Numbered from the stretch's first letter, positions 21,012-29,357 are shown. The stretch is 64,000 bases of DNA from Fodinicola acaciae (GCF_010993745.1 NZ_WOTN01000001.1:3103235-3167234), one strand, 5' to 3'. The notes: generated by a model from the letters alone, not told the origin. Made by a program: numbers and translations.

Positions 21012-21131
21012 GAGTGCCCCACCTGTTGGTCGTCGGTTGTTCCGTTGCGTCCGACCGTACGGGGAGGGTCGGACATTTTGCGGTGAGCCCCGCCGATCTG
21101 TGGACGAGAACTCGAGGTGTGGAAACTGTAC

Positions 21132-21145
21132 CGAACAGGTGTTCG
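21132..21145 (-). promoter_or_regulatory. LexA (SOS) box of recA
   Basis: CGAACAGGTGTTCG, a perfect CGAAC-N4-GTTCG palindrome that matches the actinobacterial LexA operator. It is located between the DUF3046 gene stop (21175) and the recA start (21011), so recA has its own SOS-controlled promoter and does not rely on read-through from DUF3046. Confidence 0.88.
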
Positions 21146-21174
21146 AGGGTGTACGGCGACACGCCGAAACTCGT

Positions 21175-21369
21175 CTAGCGAAGTTTCGCCGGCACGTCGA
21201 ACGCCTGGCAGACAGCCCGCCAGACCGCCTTCGCCGACTCGCCTTCGGCGAGCGCCTGATTGACCGTACGGCCGCCGAGCTGCGCGATCACCTGGTCCGC
21301 AGCCACCGACGACGCGTACCCGACGCCGAACTGGAGCTCCATTCGCTCCCAGAACTCACTCAGTCGCAC
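21175..21369 (-). CDS. DUF3046 family protein
   Basis: A 64-aa protein with the DUF3046 pattern [19 protein letters not shown]...[17 protein letters not shown]...[12 protein letters not shown]. Members are short actinobacterial proteins commonly next to recA; their function is unknown. It begins with GTG at 21369. Immediately upstream lies repeat copy 1. Confidence 0.85.
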   Translation of the reverse strand: MRLSEFWERMELQFGVGYASSVAADQVIAQLGGRTVNQALAEGESAKAVWRAVCQAFDVPAKLR

Positions 21370-21715
21370 GGGTATGAGCTTAGGTCACGCGTGTTTGTAC
21401 CTACTGGTATGTGGCAGTGCGGCGCCGGGTGTGCGTTAAAGCGAGGGGTGCGGGGTCGGGCGTTGTGGTGGTGGTCGTGGTGGTGGTGGTGGTGCGGCTT
21501 CGCGCGTTGCGCAGAGGAGGTGGTGCGGCGTGATGTGTTGCGGTGGTGGTGGGGGTGAGTGGGGGTGAGTGAGTGAGTGAGTGGGGGATTCGGGTGTTGC
21601 GGTGCGGAGGTGGGTGCGTCGTCCCTTTGTCGCGTTGGAGAGGTGGTTGCGTCTTCATGTTTGTTGCGTTTGGGGGTGGTTGCGTCTCTTGGTTGTTGCG
21701 TGGGGTGGGTGGCTG

Positions 21716-21776
21716 GGTTTTTCGCCTGCGCGGCGGGCGCTCCTGCGCGGAGGGCGACCTCAAGGGAGGGGGCGCG
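21716..21776 (+). repeat. Left inverted arm of repeat copy 1
   Basis: Begins GGTTTTTCGCCTGCGCGGCG and ends near GACCTCAAGGGAGG. It is the reverse complement of 22401-22458 over about 50 bp, with a one-base length difference near the inner end. The same arm is at 58090-58150 and, inverted, at 38957-39012 and 58814-58870. It also contains small internal stems (CTCCTGCGCGGAG). Confidence 0.85.
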
Positions 21777-21839
21777 TGGATGCCAATCGGTGTGCATAGG
21801 GGTGCGGGCGGCGGTTGCGTGCGGGGTCGGGTCTTCCGG

Positions 21840-21987
21840 GGCTTGCTCGTTCTCCCCGTCGGCGCCCTGAAGGGAACCACATTTTCGGAGGGGCCGCCGA
21901 GCCTGGGTGGGTGGTTGCGTTTGTTTGGCGGCGGCCCCTCCGAAAATGTGGTTGGCTGCGCCCGCCGACGGGGAGAACGAGCAAGCC
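21840..21987. repeat. Nested compound hairpin in repeat copy 1
   Basis: Outer arms 21840-21864 and 21963-21987 are a perfect 25-bp inverted repeat (starts GGCTTGCTCGTTCTCCCCG). Inner arms 21875-21899 and 21929-21953 are a second perfect 25-bp inverted repeat (starts AACCACATTTTCGGAGGGG). The arms are separated by 10 and 9 nt, and the loop is 29 nt (21900-21928, AGCCTGGGTGGGTGGTTGCG...). At the corresponding place, copy 2 runs straight from GGGCTTGCTCG into GTCACG, so the module looks like an insertion. Confidence 0.85.
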
Positions 21988-22555
21988 AGGTCACGTATGG
22001 GAAGCAACCCGTCGGGATGGACGCCAAACGATCGTGCTGGGGCGGCTGACTGCGTAATACTTGTTTAACAAGACATCAAAACGGACATTTGTTGCAGCCT
22101 CGTAGTCACAACAGCATTATCAGCCTCAGTAGTCACACCCGCCACAGCCTCCGGGGATCACGGCGGCGTGAAAGCCTTGTTCCTTGCGTCCAACGCAAGT
22201 AACTCGACATTCATGCCATCCGCGAAACTCGAAAACCGGACATTTAGCGCTCCACATGCCTTTGCGTCCCACATGCTGGACCCTCGCGCCACCCATCGGG
22301 ACGCCACGGCACCGCCGGCGCCCCAGCCACACTCCTGGTCCGCACCCCGCACGAAACCGCACCCGTGGCACCCAACAGAACCAACAACGAAACCCCGCGC
22401 GCCCCTCCCCTTGAGGTCGCCCTCCGCGCAGGAGCGCCCGCCGCGCAGGCGAAAAACCAACCACCCCCTCAATCATCAAAACTCAACTACTTACAAACCC
22501 ACGCGCCAAAGCCCACGCGCCAAAACGCTGGCGCTCAACCACAGAACACCAAAGA

Positions 22556-22587
22556 CCAGCGCCGGAGAGCCACCTCTCCGGCGCTGG
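22556..22587 (-). terminator. Terminator of the sugar transport/mutarotase operon
   Basis: Stem CCAGCGCCGGAGAG / CTCTCCGGCGCTGG, 14 bp with a 4-nt loop, lies about 14 bp beyond the mutarotase stop. On the minus strand it is followed by TCTTT. It marks the right boundary of repeat copy 1. Confidence 0.75.
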
Positions 22588-22600
22588 CCCCACATCTACC

Positions 22601-23779
22601 TCAGCCGACCCCGAAGCCGTACACCGTCTTCGTGGAATACACCTGGCCGGGCCGCAACACCGTCGAGGGGAAGTTGGGCTGGTTCGGCGAGTCGGGATAG
22701 TGCTGGGTTTCCAAGGTAAAGGCGTCACCTTGTCGGTACGTGCGACCGGTGAGACCGGTGAAGGAGCCGTTGAGGAAATTGCCGGAATAGATTTGCACGC
22801 CCGGCTGATCAGTAGAACAGGTCAGCCAGCGGCCGCTTTCCGGATCGTACGCGCGCACCACCTGGCGGACGGTTTTCCCGTCATAGTTGTTCAGGACCCA
22901 GTTGTGGTCGAAACCGGGACCGATCAGGATCTGTTCGTGGCCGACGCGGATGTCCTTGCCGATTGGCTTCCCACGCCGGAAGTCAAACGGCGTGCCGGCC
23001 ACCGGAGGCAGCTGTCCGGTCGGGATCAGCTTGCTGTTCACCGGCGTGAAGGCGTCCGCGCTGACCTGGAGGAGTTGGCCTTCGACCGAGCCGTTCCCCT
23101 CCCCCGCCAGGTTGAAATAGGCGTGGTTGGTGAGGTTGACGATCGTCGGTTTGTCAGTCGTGGCTTTGTATTCCAGGGTCAGCTCGCCGCGGGTGTTCAG
23201 TGTGTACGCGACCGTGGTGTCCAGCGTCCCGGGGAAGCCCATCTCGCCGTCTGGGCTGACGTAATGAAAACTCACGCCGACGCGCGAGGCTTCCTTGATG
23301 ACGGTGGCCTTCCAGACCTTCTTGTCGAAGCCGACTGGCCCGCCGTGCAGCGCGTTCTCGCCGTCGTTGGTGGGGATCTGGTAGGACTTGCCGTCGATCG
23401 AGAACTTGCCTTTGGCGATCCGGTTGCCGTAACGGCCAATGGTGGCGCCGAAATACGGACTCTTGGCGATGTAGTCGGCCAGCGTCGGCAGGCCGAGCAC
23501 GATGCTGGCGCGCTTGCCGTGCCGGTCCGGCGCGGTGATCGTCTGGATGGTCGCGCCGTAAGTCAGCATCTGCACCTGGATGCCATGCGCGGAGCCAAAA
23601 GTGTAACGCTCGACGGCGACGCCGTCGGTCGTCTTGCCAAACGGCTCCGAGCTGATCGACAGCCGTCCCGACGACGCCGGCGCGCCGAACGCCGCGGTCG
23701 ATCCCATCATTGCCGCCATCCCTCCCAAACCCAGAGCTCCGGCCCCGCGCATCACGGCACGGCGCGACACTTCGGTCAT
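22601..23779 (-). CDS. Aldose 1-epimerase (galactose mutarotase), Tat-exported
   Basis: Interconverts alpha and beta anomers of hexoses. It is 392 aa, with a twin-arginine signal (SRRAVMRGAGALGLGGMAAMM) in the first 35 residues, so it acts outside the membrane as a folded protein. Conserved GalM features are GRYGNRIAKGKF, ENALHGGPVGFDKKVW and NLTNHAYFNLAGEG (catalytic histidine region), EPFGKTTDGVAVERYTF near the start, and the catalytic-Glu region LETQHYPDSPNQPNFPSTVL. It is the last gene of an operon with a sugar ABC importer, 30 bp after the permease gene, consistent with preparing extracellular sugars for uptake. Confidence 0.9.
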   Translation of the reverse strand: MTEVSRRAVMRGAGALGLGGMAAMMGSTAAFGAPASSGRLSISSEPFGKTTDGVAVERYTFGSAHGIQVQMLTYGATIQTITAPDRHGKRASIVLGLPTLADYIAKSPYFGATIGRYGNRIAKGKFSIDGKSYQIPTNDGENALHGGPVGFDKKVWKATVIKEASRVGVSFHYVSPDGEMGFPGTLDTTVAYTLNTRGELTLEYKATTDKPTIVNLTNHAYFNLAGEGNGSVEGQLLQVSADAFTPVNSKLIPTGQLPPVAGTPFDFRRGKPIGKDIRVGHEQILIGPGFDHNWVLNNYDGKTVRQVVRAYDPESGRWLTCSTDQPGVQIYSGNFLNGSFTGLTGRTYRQGDAFTLETQHYPDSPNQPNFPSTVLRPGQVYSTKTVYGFGVG

Positions 23780-23809
23780 GGACGCACTCTCCTCACCCGG
23801 TGAGTCGGA

Positions 23810-24694
23810 TCAGCCCTTGATCCCCGTCTGGGCCACGCCCTCGACGAGGTAGCGCTGCAGGAAAAGGAAAACCAGGACCAGCGGCAAGATCGACACCGCC
23901 GCTCCGAGGAACACCTCGTGCAGGTTGATCGTCTGTGCGGTGATGAACGTGGACAGTGCCACCTGTACGGTCCACGACGACGGATCCTGGCCGATCACCA
24001 GCGGCCAGAGGAAGGAGTTCCACGCGGCGATGAACGTGATGACCGCGATCGCCGCGTAGAACTGCAGTGAGTTGGGGAAAACGATCCGCCAGAACGTCCC
24101 CCAGTAGCTCAGGCCGTCGACCCTGGCCGCGTCCTCCAGCTCGATCGGGAAGTTCAGGAAGAACTGCCGGAACAGGAAGGCCACGAAACCGGAGAACAGG
24201 CCGGGGATGATCAGGCCGCGCAGGTCGGAAACCCAGCCCAGCGAGGAAACCAGCACGAAGCTCGGTACGAACGTCACCGCGCTGGGGATCATCAGCGTCA
24301 CCAGCACGGCGTAGAAAATCTTGTTGGCGTGCTTGTACGGGATGCGCGCCAACCCGTAACCAGCCATCGACCCCAACAGCAGCTGGCCGAAGGTCTGCAC
24401 GACCGCGATGAGCGCCGAGTTGAGCATCGCGCCGGCCATCGGCACCGACGGGTCGGTGAACAGCTCGGTGATGTTTTCCCAGTGGATGCTGCTCGGGAAA
24501 AACGTCCAGTCCGGGGACGTGATGTCCTTCTCCGACGACAGCCCGTTGCGCAGGATCAGATAGTACGGCAGCAGAAACAGGATCGCAGCGATCACCAGGA
24601 CGGTGTAACGCACGATCGTCCCGAGGATCGACCGCACACCGCCGCTCTGGCCGACCGCGCCGACCGGTTTGGGCGCCAGCAAGGAAAACGCCAT
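23810..24694 (-). CDS. Carbohydrate ABC transporter permease (MalG type)
   Basis: Inner-membrane permease, 294 aa, about six helices. It ends with the EAA-type loop NFPIELEDAARVDGLSYWGTF, characteristic of the CUT1 sugar family, and the MalG-like C-terminal QRYLVEGVAQTGIKG. It overlaps the MalF-type gene by one base. No ATPase gene is in the operon; CUT1 importers in actinobacteria often share an MsiK-type ATPase encoded elsewhere. Confidence 0.92.
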   Translation of the reverse strand: MAFSLLAPKPVGAVGQSGGVRSILGTIVRYTVLVIAAILFLLPYYLILRNGLSSEKDITSPDWTFFPSSIHWENITELFTDPSVPMAGAMLNSALIAVVQTFGQLLLGSMAGYGLARIPYKHANKIFYAVLVTLMIPSAVTFVPSFVLVSSLGWVSDLRGLIIPGLFSGFVAFLFRQFFLNFPIELEDAARVDGLSYWGTFWRIVFPNSLQFYAAIAVITFIAAWNSFLWPLVIGQDPSSWTVQVALSTFITAQTINLHEVFLGAAVSILPLVLVFLFLQRYLVEGVAQTGIKG

Positions 24695-25659
24695 CAGTCA
24701 GCCTTTCCGAAGCCGAGCACGCGAGCCTGGAAGATCGTCACGATCGCGATGATCAGCGACAGGATCAACGCACCGGCACTGCCGTGGCCATAATCCTGCG
24801 CAGCGCCCAGTGCCGTGTAATACAGGTAAACCAGCGGTGGTCGTGCGTACGGCACGTTGCCGAGCAGATTGTAGAACTCATCGAAGGCCTGATAAGCGTT
24901 GATGAGCAACAAAATCAGCACGGCGACCGAGGTGGTCCGCAGACCGGGCAGCGTGACGTGGATGAACGTCTGCCACCCCGGTTTGGCGCCGTCCACGTAC
25001 GCCGCCTCGTAGAGATTGTTGGGGATCTGTTGCAGACCGGCCAGCAGCAGGATCATGTAGAAACCGACCTGCAGCCACAGCCGCGCGGTCACCACGACCG
25101 GCCAGTACCAGGGAAAATCGCCGGTGCCGGACAGCCACGCCACCGGGTCGATGCCGAACATGCCCAGCAGTGTGTTGGCCAGGCCGAAACGTACGCCGTT
25201 GAAGATCGACAGCTTCCACACCAGCGCGCCGACCACGTACGAGCAGGCCGCCGGGATGAAGATCGCCGACCGGAAGAACGCACGCGCAAACCTGGCGCGG
25301 TTGATCAGCACGGCCAGGCCGAGCGCGATCACGTACGTGGTCGGCACGATGAAGATGCCGAACAGCGTGAAGGTCCACAGGCTGCCGAGAAACGCGCTGT
25401 CGGTGAGCATGTCAACATAGTTCTTGACGCCGACGAACACGTCGGGCACGACCGTGTTCTGAGCCCGGAAGAAGCTGAGGACCAGGCTCCACACGATCGG
25501 CACGTAGATGAAGATCGCGAGGCCCAGCAGGAACGGCCCGACGAACAGCCAAAATGCGCCCGTCGTGCCGCGTACCCGCCGTTTTCTGGGCGATGCCGAG
25601 GATGCCCGGCCAGCAGACCCGGCCGCCGGCACGGCGGAAGTGGTCTGCGTGCCGCTCAC
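24694..25659 (-). CDS. Carbohydrate ABC transporter permease (MalF type)
   Basis: Partner permease, 321 aa, with membrane helices starting near residue 35 (GAFWLFVGPFLLGLAIFIYV) and the EAA loop QIPNNLYEAAYVDGAKPGW. It starts with GTG at 25659 in a GTGA overlap with the upstream binding-protein gene. The first 30 residues are cytoplasmic and basic. Confidence 0.92.
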   Translation of the reverse strand: MSGTQTTSAVPAAGSAGRASSASPRKRRVRGTTGAFWLFVGPFLLGLAIFIYVPIVWSLVLSFFRAQNTVVPDVFVGVKNYVDMLTDSAFLGSLWTFTLFGIFIVPTTYVIALGLAVLINRARFARAFFRSAIFIPAACSYVVGALVWKLSIFNGVRFGLANTLLGMFGIDPVAWLSGTGDFPWYWPVVVTARLWLQVGFYMILLLAGLQQIPNNLYEAAYVDGAKPGWQTFIHVTLPGLRTTSVAVLILLLINAYQAFDEFYNLLGNVPYARPPLVYLYYTALGAAQDYGHGSAGALILSLIIAIVTIFQARVLGFGKAD

Positions 25660-26945
25660 CCGAACAGCCTCTTCAGCTCGGACTGGACGACGCCGTCGGC
25701 GGTGGTCAGCGCGGTCTTGGGATCGGCACCGCTGCGGATGATCTTGTTGCCGGCGTCACCGATGGCGGTCGCCATCTTCGGCGTGAACGCGATGTTGTCG
25801 CCGAAACCGTACTGGCCGGCCAGCTTCACCACCTCGGCCGCCTGTCCGCTCTGCAGCTTACTCGCCTTGGCGGCGACGCTCTTGCGCGGCGGAATGTGGA
25901 AACCGTAGCTCAGCGACCACTCCTCCTGGTATTGCGTCTGGTCGATCCACAGCCATTTCACGAACTTCTTGGCCGCGTCGAGGTTTTTGCTCTTGGCGTT
26001 GACAAACTGCGTCCAACCACCGTTGTAGACCGCCTTCTTGCCCTGCGGTCCGAAGGCCGGGATCGGCATGACGCCGAAGTCGTCGCCGAACGCCTTCTGG
26101 ATCTGCGGCAGAGCCCACAGGCCACACCACTGGATCGCGACCAGCTCCTGGATGAACGCGCTTGGGTCCGTCCACTCCGTCGGCGCGCTCTGCAACACGC
26201 CACCGCTGGTGTAGAACTCGCGCAGTTTGGCGAAGGCCGCGATCACCTTCGGGTCGAGTACGCCGGACTTGTGGTCGTCGGTGATGATCGGCGCACCGGC
26301 CGCGGCGAAATACGCCGCGATGTGGTCGGTGATGACGTTCTGGCTGCCGAAGTACGCGCCCTTCACCTTGCCGGTGCTGAGTTTCTTGACCGCCGCGATC
26401 AGCTCGTCGAACGTGTTCGGCGGCTGGACGCCGGCCTTGGCGAACAGGCTCTTGCGGTAGTACAGGATCTGCGGGTCGTCGATCATCCGGATGCCGTAGA
26501 TCTTGCCTTCGTACGTGTTCAGCTTGATGTCGGCGTCGGTGAAGTCGTCTTTCACCGAGGCGAAAATGTCGTCCAGCGGCGCGACCTGACCGGACTTGAT
26601 GTATTCGATGTTGAGCTGCGACTCGAAAACATCCGGCGCGCTGCTGGAAAGCAGACCACTGGCCAGCTTCGAGGCGTAGTCACCAGGCGTCCACGTGACG
26701 TTGACGGTGGCGTCCTTGTATGCCTTGGCGAACTTCAGCGCCGCCTGCTGCGTGCCCTGCTCGCCGTACTGGTGATACCACTGCTGCAACGTGCCGGAGC
26801 CACCGCTGGCCCTGCCGGTGTTCGAACCGCACGCGGCCAGGCCGGCGCCGGTCGCGCCGGCCAGCGCCACGCCACCGGCGGCGCGCAGGAAGCCACGGCG
26901 GCTGAGTCCGCTGAAGGGTCCACTGAAAGGCGTCGAGTCTGACAT
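25656..26945 (-). CDS. Carbohydrate ABC transporter substrate-binding lipoprotein, Tat type
   Basis: Extracellular binding protein of SBP family 1, 429 aa. The N-terminus combines a twin-arginine motif (SRRGFLRAAGG) with a lipobox (GLAAC at about residue 38), so it is exported folded and lipid anchored. Family features include TVNVTWTPGDYASKLASGLLS, DVFESQLNIEYIKSGQVAPLD, IRMIDDPQILYYRKSLFAKAG and WLWIDQTQYQEEW. It is the first gene of the operon. The substrate is unknown; the linked mutarotase suggests an aldose or oligosaccharide. Confidence 0.92.
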   Translation of the reverse strand: MSDSTPFSGPFSGLSRRGFLRAAGGVALAGATGAGLAACGSNTGRASGGSGTLQQWYHQYGEQGTQQAALKFAKAYKDATVNVTWTPGDYASKLASGLLSSSAPDVFESQLNIEYIKSGQVAPLDDIFASVKDDFTDADIKLNTYEGKIYGIRMIDDPQILYYRKSLFAKAGVQPPNTFDELIAAVKKLSTGKVKGAYFGSQNVITDHIAAYFAAAGAPIITDDHKSGVLDPKVIAAFAKLREFYTSGGVLQSAPTEWTDPSAFIQELVAIQWCGLWALPQIQKAFGDDFGVMPIPAFGPQGKKAVYNGGWTQFVNAKSKNLDAAKKFVKWLWIDQTQYQEEWSLSYGFHIPPRKSVAAKASKLQSGQAAEVVKLAGQYGFGDNIAFTPKMATAIGDAGNKIIRSGADPKTALTTADGVVQSELKRLFG

Positions 26946-27263
26946 ATCGGATGACCTCCGTGAGGTGGGCTACGGGGAACCGGCAGCCAGAAGCCGGCGT
27001 CCTGGAGTAGGTCGAGAGCGGCCGGGTCGTCTACCCGGCCGCCCGGAAGTGTCTTCGCCGGGGCGCGCGGCTGCGGCGGATCAGGTCAACCGCCGACCGC
27101 CGCACTCGCACCGCCTGAATGTGAGACACCATCTGAGATCGGCATCACTCTGTCGCATCTCCGCAACGTTGTAAAGAGTTTGCTTCTGGTGTCTTGACAT
27201 CCACAGGCCGCTACAACCAGGCAAAGACCGACAATTATCCGCGTAAAGCGACAAGAATCAACA
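26946..27263. promoter_or_regulatory. Intergenic region upstream of sugar importer
   Basis: 318 bp with no gene. It contains a 9-bp-stem hairpin CGGCCGGGT/ACCCGGCCG (27019-27041, 5-nt loop), a plausible terminator for the MFS gene. A CAACGTTG palindrome at 27164-27171 in TCCGCAACGTTGTAAAG resembles LacI-family operators with a central CG and is a candidate control site for the sugar importer. No -35/-10 pair is assigned. Confidence 0.35.
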
Positions 27264-28781
27264 TCACGGTACGCGTACGGACGCTCGCTCCTCGTCGACT
27301 TCCGCAGGTTGACGGCGGAGTGTGAACCACGCCGCGACGGCGGCCGCCACGAGCAGGACCGCACCGGCCGCGGCGGCGATCCGCAGGCCACCGACAAACG
27401 CCGTCTGAGCGGACTCGAGCAGACCAGCGGCCAGCCGGGCCGGCAGCTTCGCCGCCTCCACCACAGCGCCACCGATCGAGTCGCGTACGGCAGACACGTC
27501 CGACCCGGGCGGCGCGACCACCTGAGCACGGTAGAAGGCGGTCAACATGGTGCCGAGGATGGCGATGCCGAGCGCTGACCCTAGCTCGTACGCGCTCTCC
27601 GAGATCGCCGACGCGGCGCCGGCCTTCTCCTTTCGTACGCTGCTCATGATCAGGTCGGCGGTGACCGTGGTCGACAGGCCGGCACCGAGACCGATCACCA
27701 CCATGATCACCGCGATCGGCAGGTACGGCGTGGTCCGCTCGAGCATGACAATCGCGGCCAGGCCGGCGCCGACCATCGCGAGACCGGTCGTCACCATCAG
27801 ACGCGCGGACGTTCGGCTGGCCAGCCAGCCGGCGGCCAGCGCCGCGACCGCAGCGCCACCGACCGCCGGCAGCTCGCGCAGACCGGCCTCAAGTGCGGAA
27901 TATCCCTGGACCAGTTGGAGAAACTGCGACAGGAAGAACACCACCGCGGTCAGCCCGACGATCGTCATCAGGTCGGCCGCCACCGCTCCGGAGAACCGCG
28001 GATTGGTAAACAGCCGGATCTCCACCAACGGCGAGTGCAGCCGGTTTTGCCGCCTGGCAAAGAGATAGAGCGCGATCGCGCCGACCACACCGGCCAGCCA
28101 CGGCAGCGGATGCGCGACACCGTACGCGGCGATTTCCTTGATGGCGTAGACGACGCCGATGATGCCGACCATCGACAGGCCGACACTCGGCAGGTCCCAC
28201 GGGCCGGGGTGGGGGTCACGCGACTCCGGCAACACCACCATGCCGACCGCGACCAGCAACACCATCACCGGCACGTTGATGAGGAAGACCGAGCCCCACC
28301 AGAAGTGGTCCAGCAACAGGCCGCCGACCAGCGGCCCGACCGCGGCACCGGCCGAGGCCATCGCCGACCACACGCCGATCGCGACCGACCGCTCCTTCGG
28401 GTCGGTGAAGATGTTGCGGATCAACGAAAGCGTCGACGGCATTAGCGTCGCGCCGGCCACGCCGAGCAGCGCGCGCGAGGCAATGAGCACCTCGGCGGTC
28501 GGCGCGAAGGCGGCCGGGATCGACGCGAGGCCAAAGCCGACCGCTCCGATCATCAGCAGCTTCTTACGGCCGATCCGGTCGCCCAGGCTGCCCATCGTGA
28601 CCAGCAGGCCGGCCAGTACGAACCCGTAGACGTCGCCGATCCACAGCACCTGCGTGGCACTCGGCCGCAAGTCCTCGGCCAGATGCGGCAGCGCGAGGCC
28701 GAGCACGGTCGCGTCGATGGAGATCAACAACAAAGCGAGCACGAGCGTGCTCAGCGCTATCCAACGGCGGTTGGCACTCAC
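27264..28781 (-). CDS. MFS drug efflux transporter, DHA2 (14-TM) family
   Basis: Proton-coupled exporter, 505 aa, of the EmrB/QacA type. Motifs: first helix with LISIDATVLGLALPHLAEDL, motif A GSLGDRIGRKKLL, and motif C-like region GVWSAMASAGAAVGPLVGGLL. It starts with GTG at 28781, overlapping the stop of the upstream TetR gene (GTGA), so it is translationally coupled to its likely repressor. Substrate unknown. Confidence 0.93.
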   Translation of the reverse strand: MSANRRWIALSTLVLALLLISIDATVLGLALPHLAEDLRPSATQVLWIGDVYGFVLAGLLVTMGSLGDRIGRKKLLMIGAVGFGLASIPAAFAPTAEVLIASRALLGVAGATLMPSTLSLIRNIFTDPKERSVAIGVWSAMASAGAAVGPLVGGLLLDHFWWGSVFLINVPVMVLLVAVGMVVLPESRDPHPGPWDLPSVGLSMVGIIGVVYAIKEIAAYGVAHPLPWLAGVVGAIALYLFARRQNRLHSPLVEIRLFTNPRFSGAVAADLMTIVGLTAVVFFLSQFLQLVQGYSALEAGLRELPAVGGAAVAALAAGWLASRTSARLMVTTGLAMVGAGLAAIVMLERTTPYLPIAVIMVVIGLGAGLSTTVTADLIMSSVRKEKAGAASAISESAYELGSALGIAILGTMLTAFYRAQVVAPPGSDVSAVRDSIGGAVVEAAKLPARLAAGLLESAQTAFVGGLRIAAAAGAVLLVAAAVAAWFTLRRQPAEVDEERASVRVP

Positions 28782-29320
28782 GCCGTCTCCTCCTTGGTCG
28801 TTATGCCGGCGAGCAGCGTCTGGGTCGTCATCAGGCCGACGTCCCGGCTGGCCAACCGGCCCTGCTGAGCGGCCATCGCGGCGCCGCCGAGCAGCGAATA
28901 GAACGCTTCGGTCATCCACGCCGCGGTCATGTCCGTACGAAACGCACCGGTCCGCTGGCCGCGCTGGAAGAGTGCCGTGATGGCGTCGTCCAGCTCGGCG
29001 GCCTGCGCGTACATCTCGTCGGCGGTCTGCTCGCGATAGAGCAGGTTGAACAGGTCGGCGATCGGTACGAGCCCGTCGACCAGCCGCTGGTAGGCCTCGC
29101 GCGGATCGCCGCTGGCCAGGTCGGCGGCACGTACGGCCTCGCGGCCGCGCCGCATTCCCAGCTCGGCCAGCTCGCGTACCAATGCCTTGCGACCGTCGAC
29201 CAGCCGGTGCAGCGTGGCGCGGCTGATGCCGGCCGCGCTCGCCACCTCGGCCATCGACGCCGCCGGCTCACGTACGAGCAGGTGGGCCGCCGCCATGAGC
29301 ACCGCGTCCTTGTCCGCCAT
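28778..29320 (-). CDS. TetR family regulator of the adjacent efflux pump
   Basis: 180 aa with an N-terminal TetR HTH (MAEVASAAGISRATLHRLVDGRKALVRELAELG) and an all-alpha ligand domain. The start at 29320 is preferred over 29347 because a longer product would begin within the operator. It is co-transcribed with the MFS gene and divergent from the DUF389 gene. A perfect TGAGACA-N4-TGTCTCA palindrome lies 20 bp upstream, the presumed autoregulatory site. Confidence 0.9.
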   Translation of the reverse strand: MADKDAVLMAAAHLLVREPAASMAEVASAAGISRATLHRLVDGRKALVRELAELGMRRGREAVRAADLASGDPREAYQRLVDGLVPIADLFNLLYREQTADEMYAQAAELDDAITALFQRGQRTGAFRTDMTAAWMTEAFYSLLGGAAMAAQQGRLASRDVGLMTTQTLLAGITTKEETA

Positions 29321-29339
29321 GAGATGAAAGTGTATCAGG

Positions 29340-29357
29340 TGAGACACGATTGTCTCA
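29340..29357. promoter_or_regulatory. TetR operator between tetR-MFS and DUF389 gene
   Basis: TGAGACACGATTGTCTCA: 7-bp inverted arms around CGAT. It sits between divergent genes, 20 bp from the tetR start and 17 bp from the DUF389 GTG, so one bound repressor dimer could block both promoters. Confidence 0.7.

Larger units (their letters stand above)
21410..22555. repeat. Large interspersed repeat, copy 1 (no supported gene)
   Basis: This is the gene-free stretch between the DUF3046 gene and the mutarotase gene. From left to right it holds a G/T-rich low-complexity flank with recurring TTGTTGCGT/GGTTGCGT words (21430-21715), a left inverted arm (21716-21776), a nested hairpin (21840-21987), a core (21989-22458) whose last 58 bp are the right inverted arm (22401-22458), and a short C/A-rich flank. 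The core is about 90% identical to that of copy 2 (38544-39012) and clearly related to copy 3. Open frames exist on both strands but have low-complexity composition and no good ribosome-binding sites, so coding is unproven. Confidence 0.85.

Noticed and set aside
21430-21600. G/T-rich tract as a CRISPR array or satellite
   Set aside because: The words are irregular with no constant spacer length; it is the low-complexity flank of the interspersed repeat.
22601-26945. Missing ATPase gene as evidence of a broken sugar transporter
   Set aside because: CUT1 importers in actinobacteria often use a shared ATPase encoded elsewhere, so absence is not a defect.
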